Assembly: GCF_001718795.1 (NCBI RefSeq)
Contig: NZ_CP013435.1
Location: 1,426,001-1,490,000, forward strand
Source of the DNA: Burkholderia latens
GTDB taxonomy: Bacteria; Pseudomonadota; Gammaproteobacteria; Burkholderiales; Burkholderiaceae
DNA length: 64,000 nucleotides
Direction: 5' to 3'
The position numbers and the translations under genes were made by a program. Below, one piece after another: positions 57,272 to 64,000 of this stretch (positions are counted from its first letter, which is position 1; each line of letters starts with the position of its first letter). Under the pieces are notes generated by a model. It saw only the letters and a program-made list of their open reading frames with translations, ran no database searches and had not been told where the DNA came from.

Positions 57272-58156
57272 TCAGCCGGCCGGTTGCGCGTTCGCGCGCG
57301 CACGCAGGTACGCGTCGAACTCGGTGCCGACTTCCGGATGGCGCAGCGCGAATTCGACCGTCGCCTTCAGGTAGCCGAGCTTGCTGCCGCAGTCGTAGCG
57401 CGTGCCCTGGTACTTGTACGCGAGCACCTGCTCGTCGGCAAGCAGCGCCTGGATCGCGTCGGTGAGCTGCAGCTCGCCGCCCGCGCCCGGTTTCAGCGCG
57501 CGCAGGTGCTCGAAGATCCGCGGCTTCAGGATGTAGCGGCCAACCACGCCGAGGTTCGACGGCGCGACTTCCGGCGCCGGCTTCTCGACGATCGCCGACA
57601 TCTTCACGATCGACTCTTCCCATTCCTTGCCGTCGACGATCCCGTACGACTTCGTCTCCGACGGCGGAATCTCTTCCACGCCGATCACCGAGCTGTGATA
57701 GTGGTCGAACACGTCGACCATCTGCTTCATCACCGGCGGGTTGCCGTCGAGCAGGTCGTCGGCGAGGATCACCGCGAACGGGTTGTCGGCGACCAGCTTC
57801 TCCGCGCACAGCACCGCATGGCCGAGGCCGAGCGCTTCCGGCTGGCGCACGTAGAAGCAATCGACGTGGCTCGGCTTGATGCTGCGCACGAGTTCGAGCA
57901 GCTTCTCCTTGCCGCGCGCTTCCAGTTCGGCTTCGACTTCGTACGACTTGTCGAAGTGATCTTCGATCGCGCGCTTGCTGCGCCCGGTCACGAAGATCAT
58001 TTCGGTGATGCCTGCGGCGATCGCTTCCTCGACTGCGTACTGGATCAGCGGCTTGTCGACGACGGGCAGCATTTCCTTCGGGCTCGCCTTCGTTGCCGGC
58101 AGGAACCGCGTGCCGAGGCCGGCGACGGGGAATACTGCCTTGGTGACTTTCAACAT
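57272..58156 (-). CDS. galU: UTP-glucose-1-phosphate uridylyltransferase
   Basis: A 294-residue nucleotidyltransferase forming UDP-glucose from UTP and glucose 1-phosphate, supplying lipopolysaccharide and exopolysaccharide synthesis. The N-terminal loop [20 protein letters not shown] and [15 protein letters not shown] are typical, with [13 protein letters not shown] and the C-terminal [18 protein letters not shown]. Normal length. A -10-like TATAAT lies 55 bases before the start codon. It is convergent with the DUF4136 gene and downstream of valS on the same strand. Confidence 0.97.
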   Translation of the reverse strand: MLKVTKAVFPVAGLGTRFLPATKASPKEMLPVVDKPLIQYAVEEAIAAGITEMIFVTGRSKRAIEDHFDKSYEVEAELEARGKEKLLELVRSIKPSHVDCFYVRQPEALGLGHAVLCAEKLVADNPFAVILADDLLDGNPPVMKQMVDVFDHYHSSVIGVEEIPPSETKSYGIVDGKEWEESIVKMSAIVEKPAPEVAPSNLGVVGRYILKPRIFEHLRALKPGAGGELQLTDAIQALLADEQVLAYKYQGTRYDCGSKLGYLKATVEFALRHPEVGTEFDAYLRARANAQPAG

Positions 58157-58199
58157 GATCGAACCTTTATTCCTGTAATCGACTTGTCAGATGGCTTAT

Positions 58200-58223
58200 G
58201 TTCACGTCCTGATTATAGTGAAC
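58200..58223 (-). promoter_or_regulatory. galU -10 element inside an inverted repeat
   Basis: On the minus strand TATAAT occupies 58212-58217. It is flanked by GTTCAC (58200-58205) and GTGAAC (58218-58223), which form a perfect 6-base inverted repeat across 12 bases, so a bound factor would cover the promoter. The -35 region is not obvious. Confidence 0.4.
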
Positions 58224-58243
58224 GCAAACGACCTTACCGTTTG

Positions 58244-61111
58244 TTACGCAGGCAACCGATCGAGCTGCGCGCGCAGCTTGTCGAGCGTGCTCTGGAATTC
58301 CGCGACCCGCTTTTGCTCCTGCTCGACCACGGCCGGCGGCGCTTTCGCGACGAACGCCTCGTTGCCGAGCTTCGCATTGCATTTCGCGATCTCGCCGGTC
58401 AGGCGCGCGATTTCCTTCGACAGGCGCTCGCGCTCGGCCGCGACGTCGATCTCCACCTTCAGCACGAGCTTGTTCGGGCCGACGATCGCGATCGGCGCGC
58501 CGTGCGCTTGCCGGTCGAGCGTCGCTTCATCCGCGAGGATCTGCACTTCCGACAAGCGGGCGAGGGCCTGCACGTACGGTGCGAACGAACGCAGGCGTTC
58601 GGCGTCGCCAGCCACGAGCAGCGGCACCTTGGTTGCCGGCGACAGGTTCATTTCGCCGCGCAGGTTGCGGCATGCGTCGACGATCGCCTTCAGGTCGGCC
58701 GCCCATTGTTCGGACGCCTCGTCGATTTTCTGCAGGTTCGCAACCGGATACGCCTGCGTCATCAGCGACGCGGCGCCCTCGGCCTCGCCCTGCGGATAGC
58801 GGCCGGCGAGCGGTGCGACTTTCTGCCAGAGCGCCTCGGTGATGAACGGGATGATCGGGTGCGCGAGGCGCAGCACCGTTTCGAGCACACGCAGCAGCGT
58901 GCGGCGCGTCGCACGCTGCTGTTCCGGCGTGCCGTTCTGGATTTGCACCTTCGCGAGTTCGAGATACCAGTCGCAGTATTCGTCCCAGACGAACTTGTAG
59001 ATGCTCGTCGCGATATTGTCGAAGCGGTAGTCGGCGAAGCCCTTTGCGATGTCGGCCTCGGTGCGTTGCAGCAGCGACACGATCCAGCGGTCGGCCGCCG
59101 AGAAGTCGAGATAGCCGCCCGGGCCGCAGTCGCCCGCGCCGCAGACTTCCGGCTTGTCGGCGCCGCAGTCGTGGCCTTCGCAGTTCATCAGCACGAAGCG
59201 CGTCGCGTTCCACAGCTTGTTGCAGAAGTTGCGGTAGCCTTCGCAGCGCGCGAGGTCGAAGTTCACGTTGCGGCCGAGCGTCGCCATCGACGCCATCGTG
59301 AAGCGCAGCGCATCGGTGCCGAACGCAGGAATGCCGTCCGGGAATTCCTTGCGCGTCTTCTTCTCGATCGTGGCGGCCTGCTTCGGGTTCATCAGGCCCG
59401 TCGTGCGTTTCGCGACCAGCGTGTCGAGGTCGATGCCGTCGACGATGTCGATCGGGTCGAGCGTGTTGCCCTTGCTCTTCGACATTTTCTGGCCTTCCGC
59501 ATCGCGCACGAGGCCGTGCACGTACACGGTGTGGAACGGCACCTTGCCGGTGAAGTGCGTCGTCATCATCACCATCCGGGCGACCCAGAAGAAGATGATG
59601 TCGAAGCCGGTGACGAGCACCGACGACGGCAGGAAGTGCTGAAGTTCGGGCGTTTCGTTCGGCCAGCCGAGCGAAGAGAAGGGCACGAGCGCGGACGAGA
59701 ACCACGTGTCGAGCACGTCCTCGTCGCGCTTCAGCGCGCCCGCATAGCCGCTCGCCGCGGCTTTCGCACGGGCTTCTTCCTCGTCGCGCGCGACGAACAC
59801 CTCGCCGTTCTCGCCGTACCACGCGGGAATCTGGTGACCCCACCACAACTGGCGCGAGATGCACCAGTCCTGGATGTTTTCGAGCCACTGGTAGTAGGTG
59901 GTCGTCCAGTTTTCCGGCACGAACTTGATCTGGCCGTTGCGCACGACGTCGAGCGACGTTTCGGTGATCGACTTGCCCGGATTGAACGTGCCTTCCGGCG
60001 CCGGCTTCGTCATCGCGACGAACCACTGGTCGGTCAGCATCGGCTCGATCACGACGCCCGTGCGGTCGCCGCGCGGCACCATCAGCTTGTGCGGCTTCAC
60101 CGAGTCGAGGAAGCCCTGCGCGTCGAGGTCGGCGACGATCGCCTTGCGCGCGTCGAAGCGGTCGAGACCGCGATACTGCTCGGGGCCGTTGTCGTTGATC
60201 TTCGCGTCGAGCGTCAGGATCTCGATCGGCGCGAGGTTGTGGCGCAGGCCGACCTGATAATCGTTGAAGTCGTGCGCGGGCGTGACCTTCACGACGCCCG
60301 TGCCGAATTCGCGGTCGACGTAGTCGTCGGCGATCACCGGGATCTCGCGGCCCGTCAGCGGCAGCGTGACGTGCTTGCCGATCAGGTGCGCGTAGCGCTC
60401 GTCTTCCGGATGGACCATTACCGCGACGTCGCCGAGCATCGTCTCCGGACGCGTGGTCGCGACGGTCAGCGAACCGGAGCCGTCGACGAGCGGGTAACGG
60501 ATATGCCACAGGTGGCCGTTCTCTTCCTCGCTCACGACTTCGAGATCGGACACGGCGGTGAGCAGCACCGGATCCCAGTTGACGAGGCGCTTGCCGCGAT
60601 AGATCAGACCCTGTTCATACAGCGTGACGAACACGTCGCGCACGGCGGCCGACATCTTGTCGTCCATCGTGAAGTATTCGCGCGACCAGTCGGTCGATGC
60701 GCCGAGGCGGCGCACCTGGCCCGTGATCGTCGAACCGGACTTCTGCTTCCATTCCCACACGCGCTCGACGAACTTCTCGCGGCCGAGATCGTGCCGCGAC
60801 ACGCCCTGCGCATCCAGCTGGCGCTCGACGACGATCTGGGTCGCGATCCCCGCATGGTCCGTGCCGGGCACCCAGAGCGTGTTCTCGCCGAGCATCCGGT
60901 GATAGCGGGCGAGGCCGTCCATGATCGTCTGGTTGAACGCGTGGCCCATGTGCAGCGTGCCGGTGACGTTCGGCGGCGGCAACTGGATCGCGAAATCGGG
61001 GCGCGCCGGGTCGAATGCCGGCGCGGCGTAGCCGCGTTTTTCCCACTCCGGCCCCCATTGGGACTCGATGGTGTGGGGCTCGAAACTCTTCGCCAGCGTG
61101 TTGTCGCTCAT
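58244..61111 (-). CDS. valS: Valyl-tRNA synthetase
   Basis: A 955-residue class I synthetase. The HIGH motif is HMGH (residues 54-57, [16 protein letters not shown]); KMSKS is present in [15 protein letters not shown]. The CP1 editing domain, the [14 protein letters not shown] segment and a C-terminal coiled-coil ([23 protein letters not shown]) are complete. The start [12 protein letters not shown] was chosen by homology; an in-frame upstream ATG at 61159 would lie on the promoter. A TATAAT lies on the minus strand at 61159-61164. Confidence 0.97.
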   Translation of the reverse strand: MSDNTLAKSFEPHTIESQWGPEWEKRGYAAPAFDPARPDFAIQLPPPNVTGTLHMGHAFNQTIMDGLARYHRMLGENTLWVPGTDHAGIATQIVVERQLDAQGVSRHDLGREKFVERVWEWKQKSGSTITGQVRRLGASTDWSREYFTMDDKMSAAVRDVFVTLYEQGLIYRGKRLVNWDPVLLTAVSDLEVVSEEENGHLWHIRYPLVDGSGSLTVATTRPETMLGDVAVMVHPEDERYAHLIGKHVTLPLTGREIPVIADDYVDREFGTGVVKVTPAHDFNDYQVGLRHNLAPIEILTLDAKINDNGPEQYRGLDRFDARKAIVADLDAQGFLDSVKPHKLMVPRGDRTGVVIEPMLTDQWFVAMTKPAPEGTFNPGKSITETSLDVVRNGQIKFVPENWTTTYYQWLENIQDWCISRQLWWGHQIPAWYGENGEVFVARDEEEARAKAAASGYAGALKRDEDVLDTWFSSALVPFSSLGWPNETPELQHFLPSSVLVTGFDIIFFWVARMVMMTTHFTGKVPFHTVYVHGLVRDAEGQKMSKSKGNTLDPIDIVDGIDLDTLVAKRTTGLMNPKQAATIEKKTRKEFPDGIPAFGTDALRFTMASMATLGRNVNFDLARCEGYRNFCNKLWNATRFVLMNCEGHDCGADKPEVCGAGDCGPGGYLDFSAADRWIVSLLQRTEADIAKGFADYRFDNIATSIYKFVWDEYCDWYLELAKVQIQNGTPEQQRATRRTLLRVLETVLRLAHPIIPFITEALWQKVAPLAGRYPQGEAEGAASLMTQAYPVANLQKIDEASEQWAADLKAIVDACRNLRGEMNLSPATKVPLLVAGDAERLRSFAPYVQALARLSEVQILADEATLDRQAHGAPIAIVGPNKLVLKVEIDVAAERERLSKEIARLTGEIAKCNAKLGNEAFVAKAPPAVVEQEQKRVAEFQSTLDKLRAQLDRLPA

Positions 61112-61158
61112 GTTGGAAATTTGCTGAAAAATGCGTGAATTGGATGCCGAATCCTGCA

Positions 61159-61164
61159 ATTATA
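61159..61164 (-). promoter_or_regulatory. Candidate -10 element of valS
   Basis: ATTATA on the plus strand reads TATAAT on the minus strand, 48 bases before the valS start codon. The -35 region shows only a weak match. Confidence 0.45.
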
Positions 61165-61281
61165 AATGGATGCACATCGGCCAGCCATCGCCGTGCCGGC
61201 GCGGGCCTGTCGCGAAGCGCCGCAGCGCGGCGGCGGCAGCGGTGCGTCGAACGCGGCGGAAACGGCATCGCGCCGCCGACT

Positions 61282-61287
61282 TATAAT
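61282..61287 (+). promoter_or_regulatory. Candidate -10 element of uvrD
   Basis: A perfect TATAAT 40 bases before the helicase start codon; the -35 position holds GAAACG, a poor match. Confidence 0.45.
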
Positions 61288-61326
61288 GGCGGGTCCGCAT
61301 TTTTCTTGCCCGTCCGCTGCCGCTCC

Positions 61327-63690
61327 ATGCCCGATCTGCTCGCCAATCTCAACCCTGAACAATACGCCGCCGTCACGCTGCCGAACGAACCGGCGCTGAT
61401 CCTCGCGGGGGCGGGCAGCGGCAAGACCCGCGTGCTGATCACGCGGATCGCGTGGCTGATCCAGCAGGGTTATGCATCGCCGGCCACCGTGCTCGCCGTC
61501 ACGTTCACGAACAAGGCCGCGCGCGAGATGATGGCGCGACTGTCCGCGATGATGCCGATCGACACGCGCGGGATGTGGATCGGCACGTTCCACGGGCTGT
61601 GCAACCGGATGCTGCGCGCGCACTACCGCGACGCCGGCCTGCCGCAGACGTTCCAGATCCTCGACACGGCCGACCAGCTGTCCGCGATCAAGCGGTTGAT
61701 GAAGGCCGCGAACGTCGACGACGAGAAGTATCCGCCGAAGAACGTCCAGTACTTCATCAACAACGCGAAGGAGCAGGGGCTGCGTCCCGACAAGGTCGAC
61801 GCGTCCGACAACTTCAACCGCAAGTTCGTCGAGCTGTATCAGGCATACGACCAGCAGTGCCAGCGCGAGGGCGTCGTCGACTTCCCCGAGCTGCTGCTGC
61901 GCTGCTACGAGCTGCTCGCGTACAACGCGCCGCTGCGCGCGCACTACCAGGCGCGCTTCAAGCACATTCTCGTCGACGAGTTCCAGGACACCAACAAGCT
62001 GCAGTACGCGTGGCTCAAGATGCTCGCGGGCGGCCAGAACGCGATCTTCGCGGTCGGCGACGACGACCAGTCGATCTATGCGTTCCGCGGCGCGAACGTC
62101 GGCAACATGCGCGACTTCGAAGACGAATTCCGCGTGCGCAACCTGATCAAGCTCGAGCAGAACTACCGGTCTCACGGCAACATCCTCGACGCCGCTAACC
62201 AGCTGATCTCGAACAATTCGCACCGCCTCGGCAAGAACCTGCGCACCGACGCCGGTCACGGCGAGCCGGTGCGCGTGTACGAGGCGAGCACCGATGCGCA
62301 GGAAGCCGGCTGGATCGTCGAGGAGATCCGCTCGCTGATCAACACCGGGATGTCGCGCAGCGAAGTCGCTGTGCTCTATCGCAGCAATGCGCAGTCGCGC
62401 GCCATCGAGCACACGCTGATGACGTCTGGCATCCCGTATCGCGTGTACGGCGGCCTGCGCTTCTTCGAGCGTCAGGAAGTGAAGCACGCGCTCGCGTACC
62501 TGCGCCTGATCGACAACCCGAACGACGACACCGCTTTCGCGCGCGTGGTGAACTTCCCGACGCGCGGCATCGGCGCGCGCTCGATCGAGCAGCTCGCGGA
62601 TGCCGCGCGGCTGTACGATTGCTCGATGGCCGCCGCGATCCCGTATGTGACGGGCAAGGCCGGCTCAAGCCTCGGCGCGTTCGCGACGCTGATCGCGAAG
62701 ATGCGTGCCGAGACGCAGCAGATGAGCCTGCCCGAGACGGTCGAATACGTGGTGCGTGCGAGCGGCCTCGCCGATTTCTACCAGGGCGAGCGGGAGGGCC
62801 AGGATCGGCTCGAGAACTTGCAGGAACTCGTGAACGCTGCCACCGCGTTCGTCAGCGAGGAAGGCTACGGGCTCGACGCGCCGGCCCGCTCGATTCCGCT
62901 GCGCGCGGGGGCGATCGCGGCGCCGGAGCTTGGCGTGGATGCAGACGATCCGTCTGTCGACGTGCTCGACCCCGCGCCGCTCGGCGACCCCGCACAGAAT
63001 CCCGACACGATGACGCCGCTCGCCGGCTTCCTGTCGCACGCGTCGCTCGAAGCCGGCGACAACCAGGCGCAGGCCGGCCAGGACGCCGTCCAGCTGATGA
63101 CGGTGCACGCGGCGAAGGGCCTCGAATTCTCGGCGGTGTTCATCACCGGCCTCGAGGAAGGGCTGTTCCCGCACGAGAACAGCGTGCTGGAATCGGACGG
63201 CCTCGAGGAGGAGCGCCGGCTGATGTACGTCGCGATCACGCGCGCGAAGGAGCGGCTTTATCTGTCGTTTGCGCAGAGCCGCATGCTGCACGGCCAGACG
63301 CGTTACAACGTGCGCTCGCGCTTTTTCGACGAATTGCCGGAGCACGTGCTGAAGTGGCTGACGCCGAAGGTCGAGGCGGGCTCGCGCTGGGGCGGCCGCT
63401 CGGACAACGCCGGCTGGGGCCGTGACTGGTTCGCGCGGCCGGGCGGCGGCAGCCGCGAGCAGATCGTCGATGCGGCCGTTTTCGCGCCGCTGCCCGCGTT
63501 CGCCGACAAGCAGCGCGCGGCCGACACCGGTTTCCGCGTCGGCCAGCAGGTGTTTCATACCAAGTTCGGTGAGGGCACGGTCACCGCGCTCGAAGGCAAC
63601 GGCGCCGATGCGAAGGCGCAAGTGAAGTTCAAGCGGCACGGCGAGAAGTGGCTCGCGCTCGCCGTCGCGAAACTGCAGGCGGTGGAGTGA
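61327..63690 (+). CDS. uvrD: UvrD/PcrA family DNA helicase
   Basis: A 787-residue superfamily 1 helicase. Motif I AGAGSGKTR (residues 28-36), Ia VTFTNKAAREM, II VDEFQDTN, III VGDDDQSIYAFRGA, IV LEQNYRSHGNI, V VQLMTVHAAKGLEF and VI YVAITRAKERLYLSF are all present. The C-terminal Tudor-like tail (VGQQVFHTKFGEGTVTALEG) for polymerase contact is intact. It unwinds DNA in mismatch and excision repair. The next gene starts at the last base of its stop codon (TGATG). Confidence 0.96.
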   Translation: MPDLLANLNPEQYAAVTLPNEPALILAGAGSGKTRVLITRIAWLIQQGYASPATVLAVTFTNKAAREMMARLSAMMPIDTRGMWIGTFHGLCNRMLRAHYRDAGLPQTFQILDTADQLSAIKRLMKAANVDDEKYPPKNVQYFINNAKEQGLRPDKVDASDNFNRKFVELYQAYDQQCQREGVVDFPELLLRCYELLAYNAPLRAHYQARFKHILVDEFQDTNKLQYAWLKMLAGGQNAIFAVGDDDQSIYAFRGANVGNMRDFEDEFRVRNLIKLEQNYRSHGNILDAANQLISNNSHRLGKNLRTDAGHGEPVRVYEASTDAQEAGWIVEEIRSLINTGMSRSEVAVLYRSNAQSRAIEHTLMTSGIPYRVYGGLRFFERQEVKHALAYLRLIDNPNDDTAFARVVNFPTRGIGARSIEQLADAARLYDCSMAAAIPYVTGKAGSSLGAFATLIAKMRAETQQMSLPETVEYVVRASGLADFYQGEREGQDRLENLQELVNAATAFVSEEGYGLDAPARSIPLRAGAIAAPELGVDADDPSVDVLDPAPLGDPAQNPDTMTPLAGFLSHASLEAGDNQAQAGQDAVQLMTVHAAKGLEFSAVFITGLEEGLFPHENSVLESDGLEEERRLMYVAITRAKERLYLSFAQSRMLHGQTRYNVRSRFFDELPEHVLKWLTPKVEAGSRWGGRSDNAGWGRDWFARPGGGSREQIVDAAVFAPLPAFADKQRAADTGFRVGQQVFHTKFGEGTVTALEGNGADAKAQVKFKRHGEKWLALAVAKLQAVE

Positions 63691-64000
63691 TGAGCATCGA
63701 TATGGTTGAAACGGCGGCCACGGGCCCGCTCGGAATCCTGGCCGCGCTGCCCGAAGAGCTCGGCGATTTGATCGCCGCGATGCGCGCCGACGGCGCGATG
63801 AAGACGATCACGCTCGGCCGCCGCGATTATCACGTTGGCACGGTGCACGGCGCGGCATGCGTCGTCACGCTCGCGCGGGTCGGCAAGGTCGCGGCGGCCG
63901 CGACCGTCAGCGCGTTGATCCACGTGTTCGGCGTGTCCGGCGTCGTGTTTACCGGCGTCGCGGGCGGCGTGTCGCGCACGGTGCGCGTGGGCGACGTCGT
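63690..64000 (+). CDS. 5'-methylthioadenosine/S-adenosylhomocysteine nucleosidase, 5' part
   Basis: The first 103 codons of a phosphorylase-fold nucleosidase, cut off by the window end. PLGILAALPEELGDLIAAM corresponds to the family opening GIIGAMEEE, and VFTGVAGGVSRTVRVGDV matches the conserved TGxAGG...GD segment. It would hydrolyse methylthioadenosine and S-adenosylhomocysteine. The ATG overlaps the uvrD stop by one base, so the two are coupled. A related purine phosphorylase is possible because the C-terminal active-site residues are missing. Confidence 0.85.
   Translation, partial: MSIDMVETAATGPLGILAALPEELGDLIAAMRADGAMKTITLGRRDYHVGTVHGAACVVTLARVGKVAAAATVSALIHVFGVSGVVFTGVAGGVSRTVRVGDV

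Noticed and set aside
57230..61138. Open frame of 1302 codons on the plus strand opposite valS and galU
   Set aside because: It is antisense to two clear essential genes, spans their intergenic promoter, has no domain character and is extremely rich in Arg, His and Val, as expected from GC-rich antisense frames.

Overview
The window is a piece of a large, GC-rich (about two-thirds G+C) betaproteobacterial chromosome. Gene content, codon use and neighbour sets (pirin/OsmC/antiporter, AcpA-type phosphoesterase, iol cluster, galU-valS-uvrD) fit Burkholderia, most likely the Burkholderia cepacia complex. That assignment is inference from protein character, not from a database search. I recognise no rRNA, tRNA, IS element, prophage or CRISPR array. 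Apart from the fimbrial adhesin at 15.7-16.7 kb, composition is even, so this looks like mostly native chromosome.

Layout. 0-0.4 kb: the 3' end of an unidentified gene and a small BcsR-like gene, closed by a perfect 17-bp hairpin. 0.4-3.7 kb (minus): XapX small membrane protein, CPA1 Na+/H+ antiporter, OsmC, pirin. 3.9-11.4 kb: YcaC-like isochorismatase-fold hydrolase, a LysR regulator and, divergent from it, a tight plus-strand operon: second XapX protein, YtcJ-type amidohydrolase with a Cys/His-rich tail, DoxX, a secreted glyoxalase-fold protein, DUF1275 membrane protein and an alginate-export-type outer-membrane barrel. 11.5-14.7 kb: divergent AcpA-type phosphoesterase lipoprotein and di-haem cytochrome c peroxidase lipoprotein around a Pho-box-like repeat array. 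14.8-16.7 kb: surface-antigen-like protein, NUDIX hydrolase and an orphan fimbrial tip adhesin. 16.9-24 kb: glnS, glycine-zipper lipoprotein, RBBP9-type hydrolase, CaiB-family CoA transferase, alaS. 24-32.2 kb: LysR/MFS pair, zinc-ribbon NUDIX, thioesterase, a Liv-type ABC transporter without binding protein and with an unusual ATPase pair, a short-chain dehydrogenase.

32.3-49.6 kb is a near-complete myo-inositol catabolic locus. On the minus strand are iolC (fused to a DUF2090 aldolase-like domain), iolD, iolE, iolB and a UPF0303 gene. Divergently on the plus strand are a sugar ABC importer, two TIM-barrel isomerase/dehydratase-like genes interleaved with two Gfo/Idh/MocA dehydrogenases, and then an RpiR-family regulator. 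A minus-strand mmsA (iolA) follows, with a divergent LysR gene. GGAA-N6-TTCC palindromes lie in the iolC/importer intergenic region and in front of the RpiR gene, so one repressor probably controls the locus and itself. Import, oxidation (IolG), dehydration (IolE), ring opening (IolD), isomerisation (IolB), phosphorylation and probable cleavage (IolC-DUF2090) and malonate-semialdehyde disposal (MmsA) are all present.

50.8-57.2 kb: tusA, an unknown protein with an AGV repeat tail, then an operon encoding an OmpR-family response regulator, a LysM/FecR periplasmic protein, a CHASE2 sensor histidine kinase and a DUF4136 lipoprotein, which looks like an envelope-sensing system. 57.3-64 kb: galU, valS, uvrD and the start of an MTA/SAH nucleosidase gene cut by the window end.
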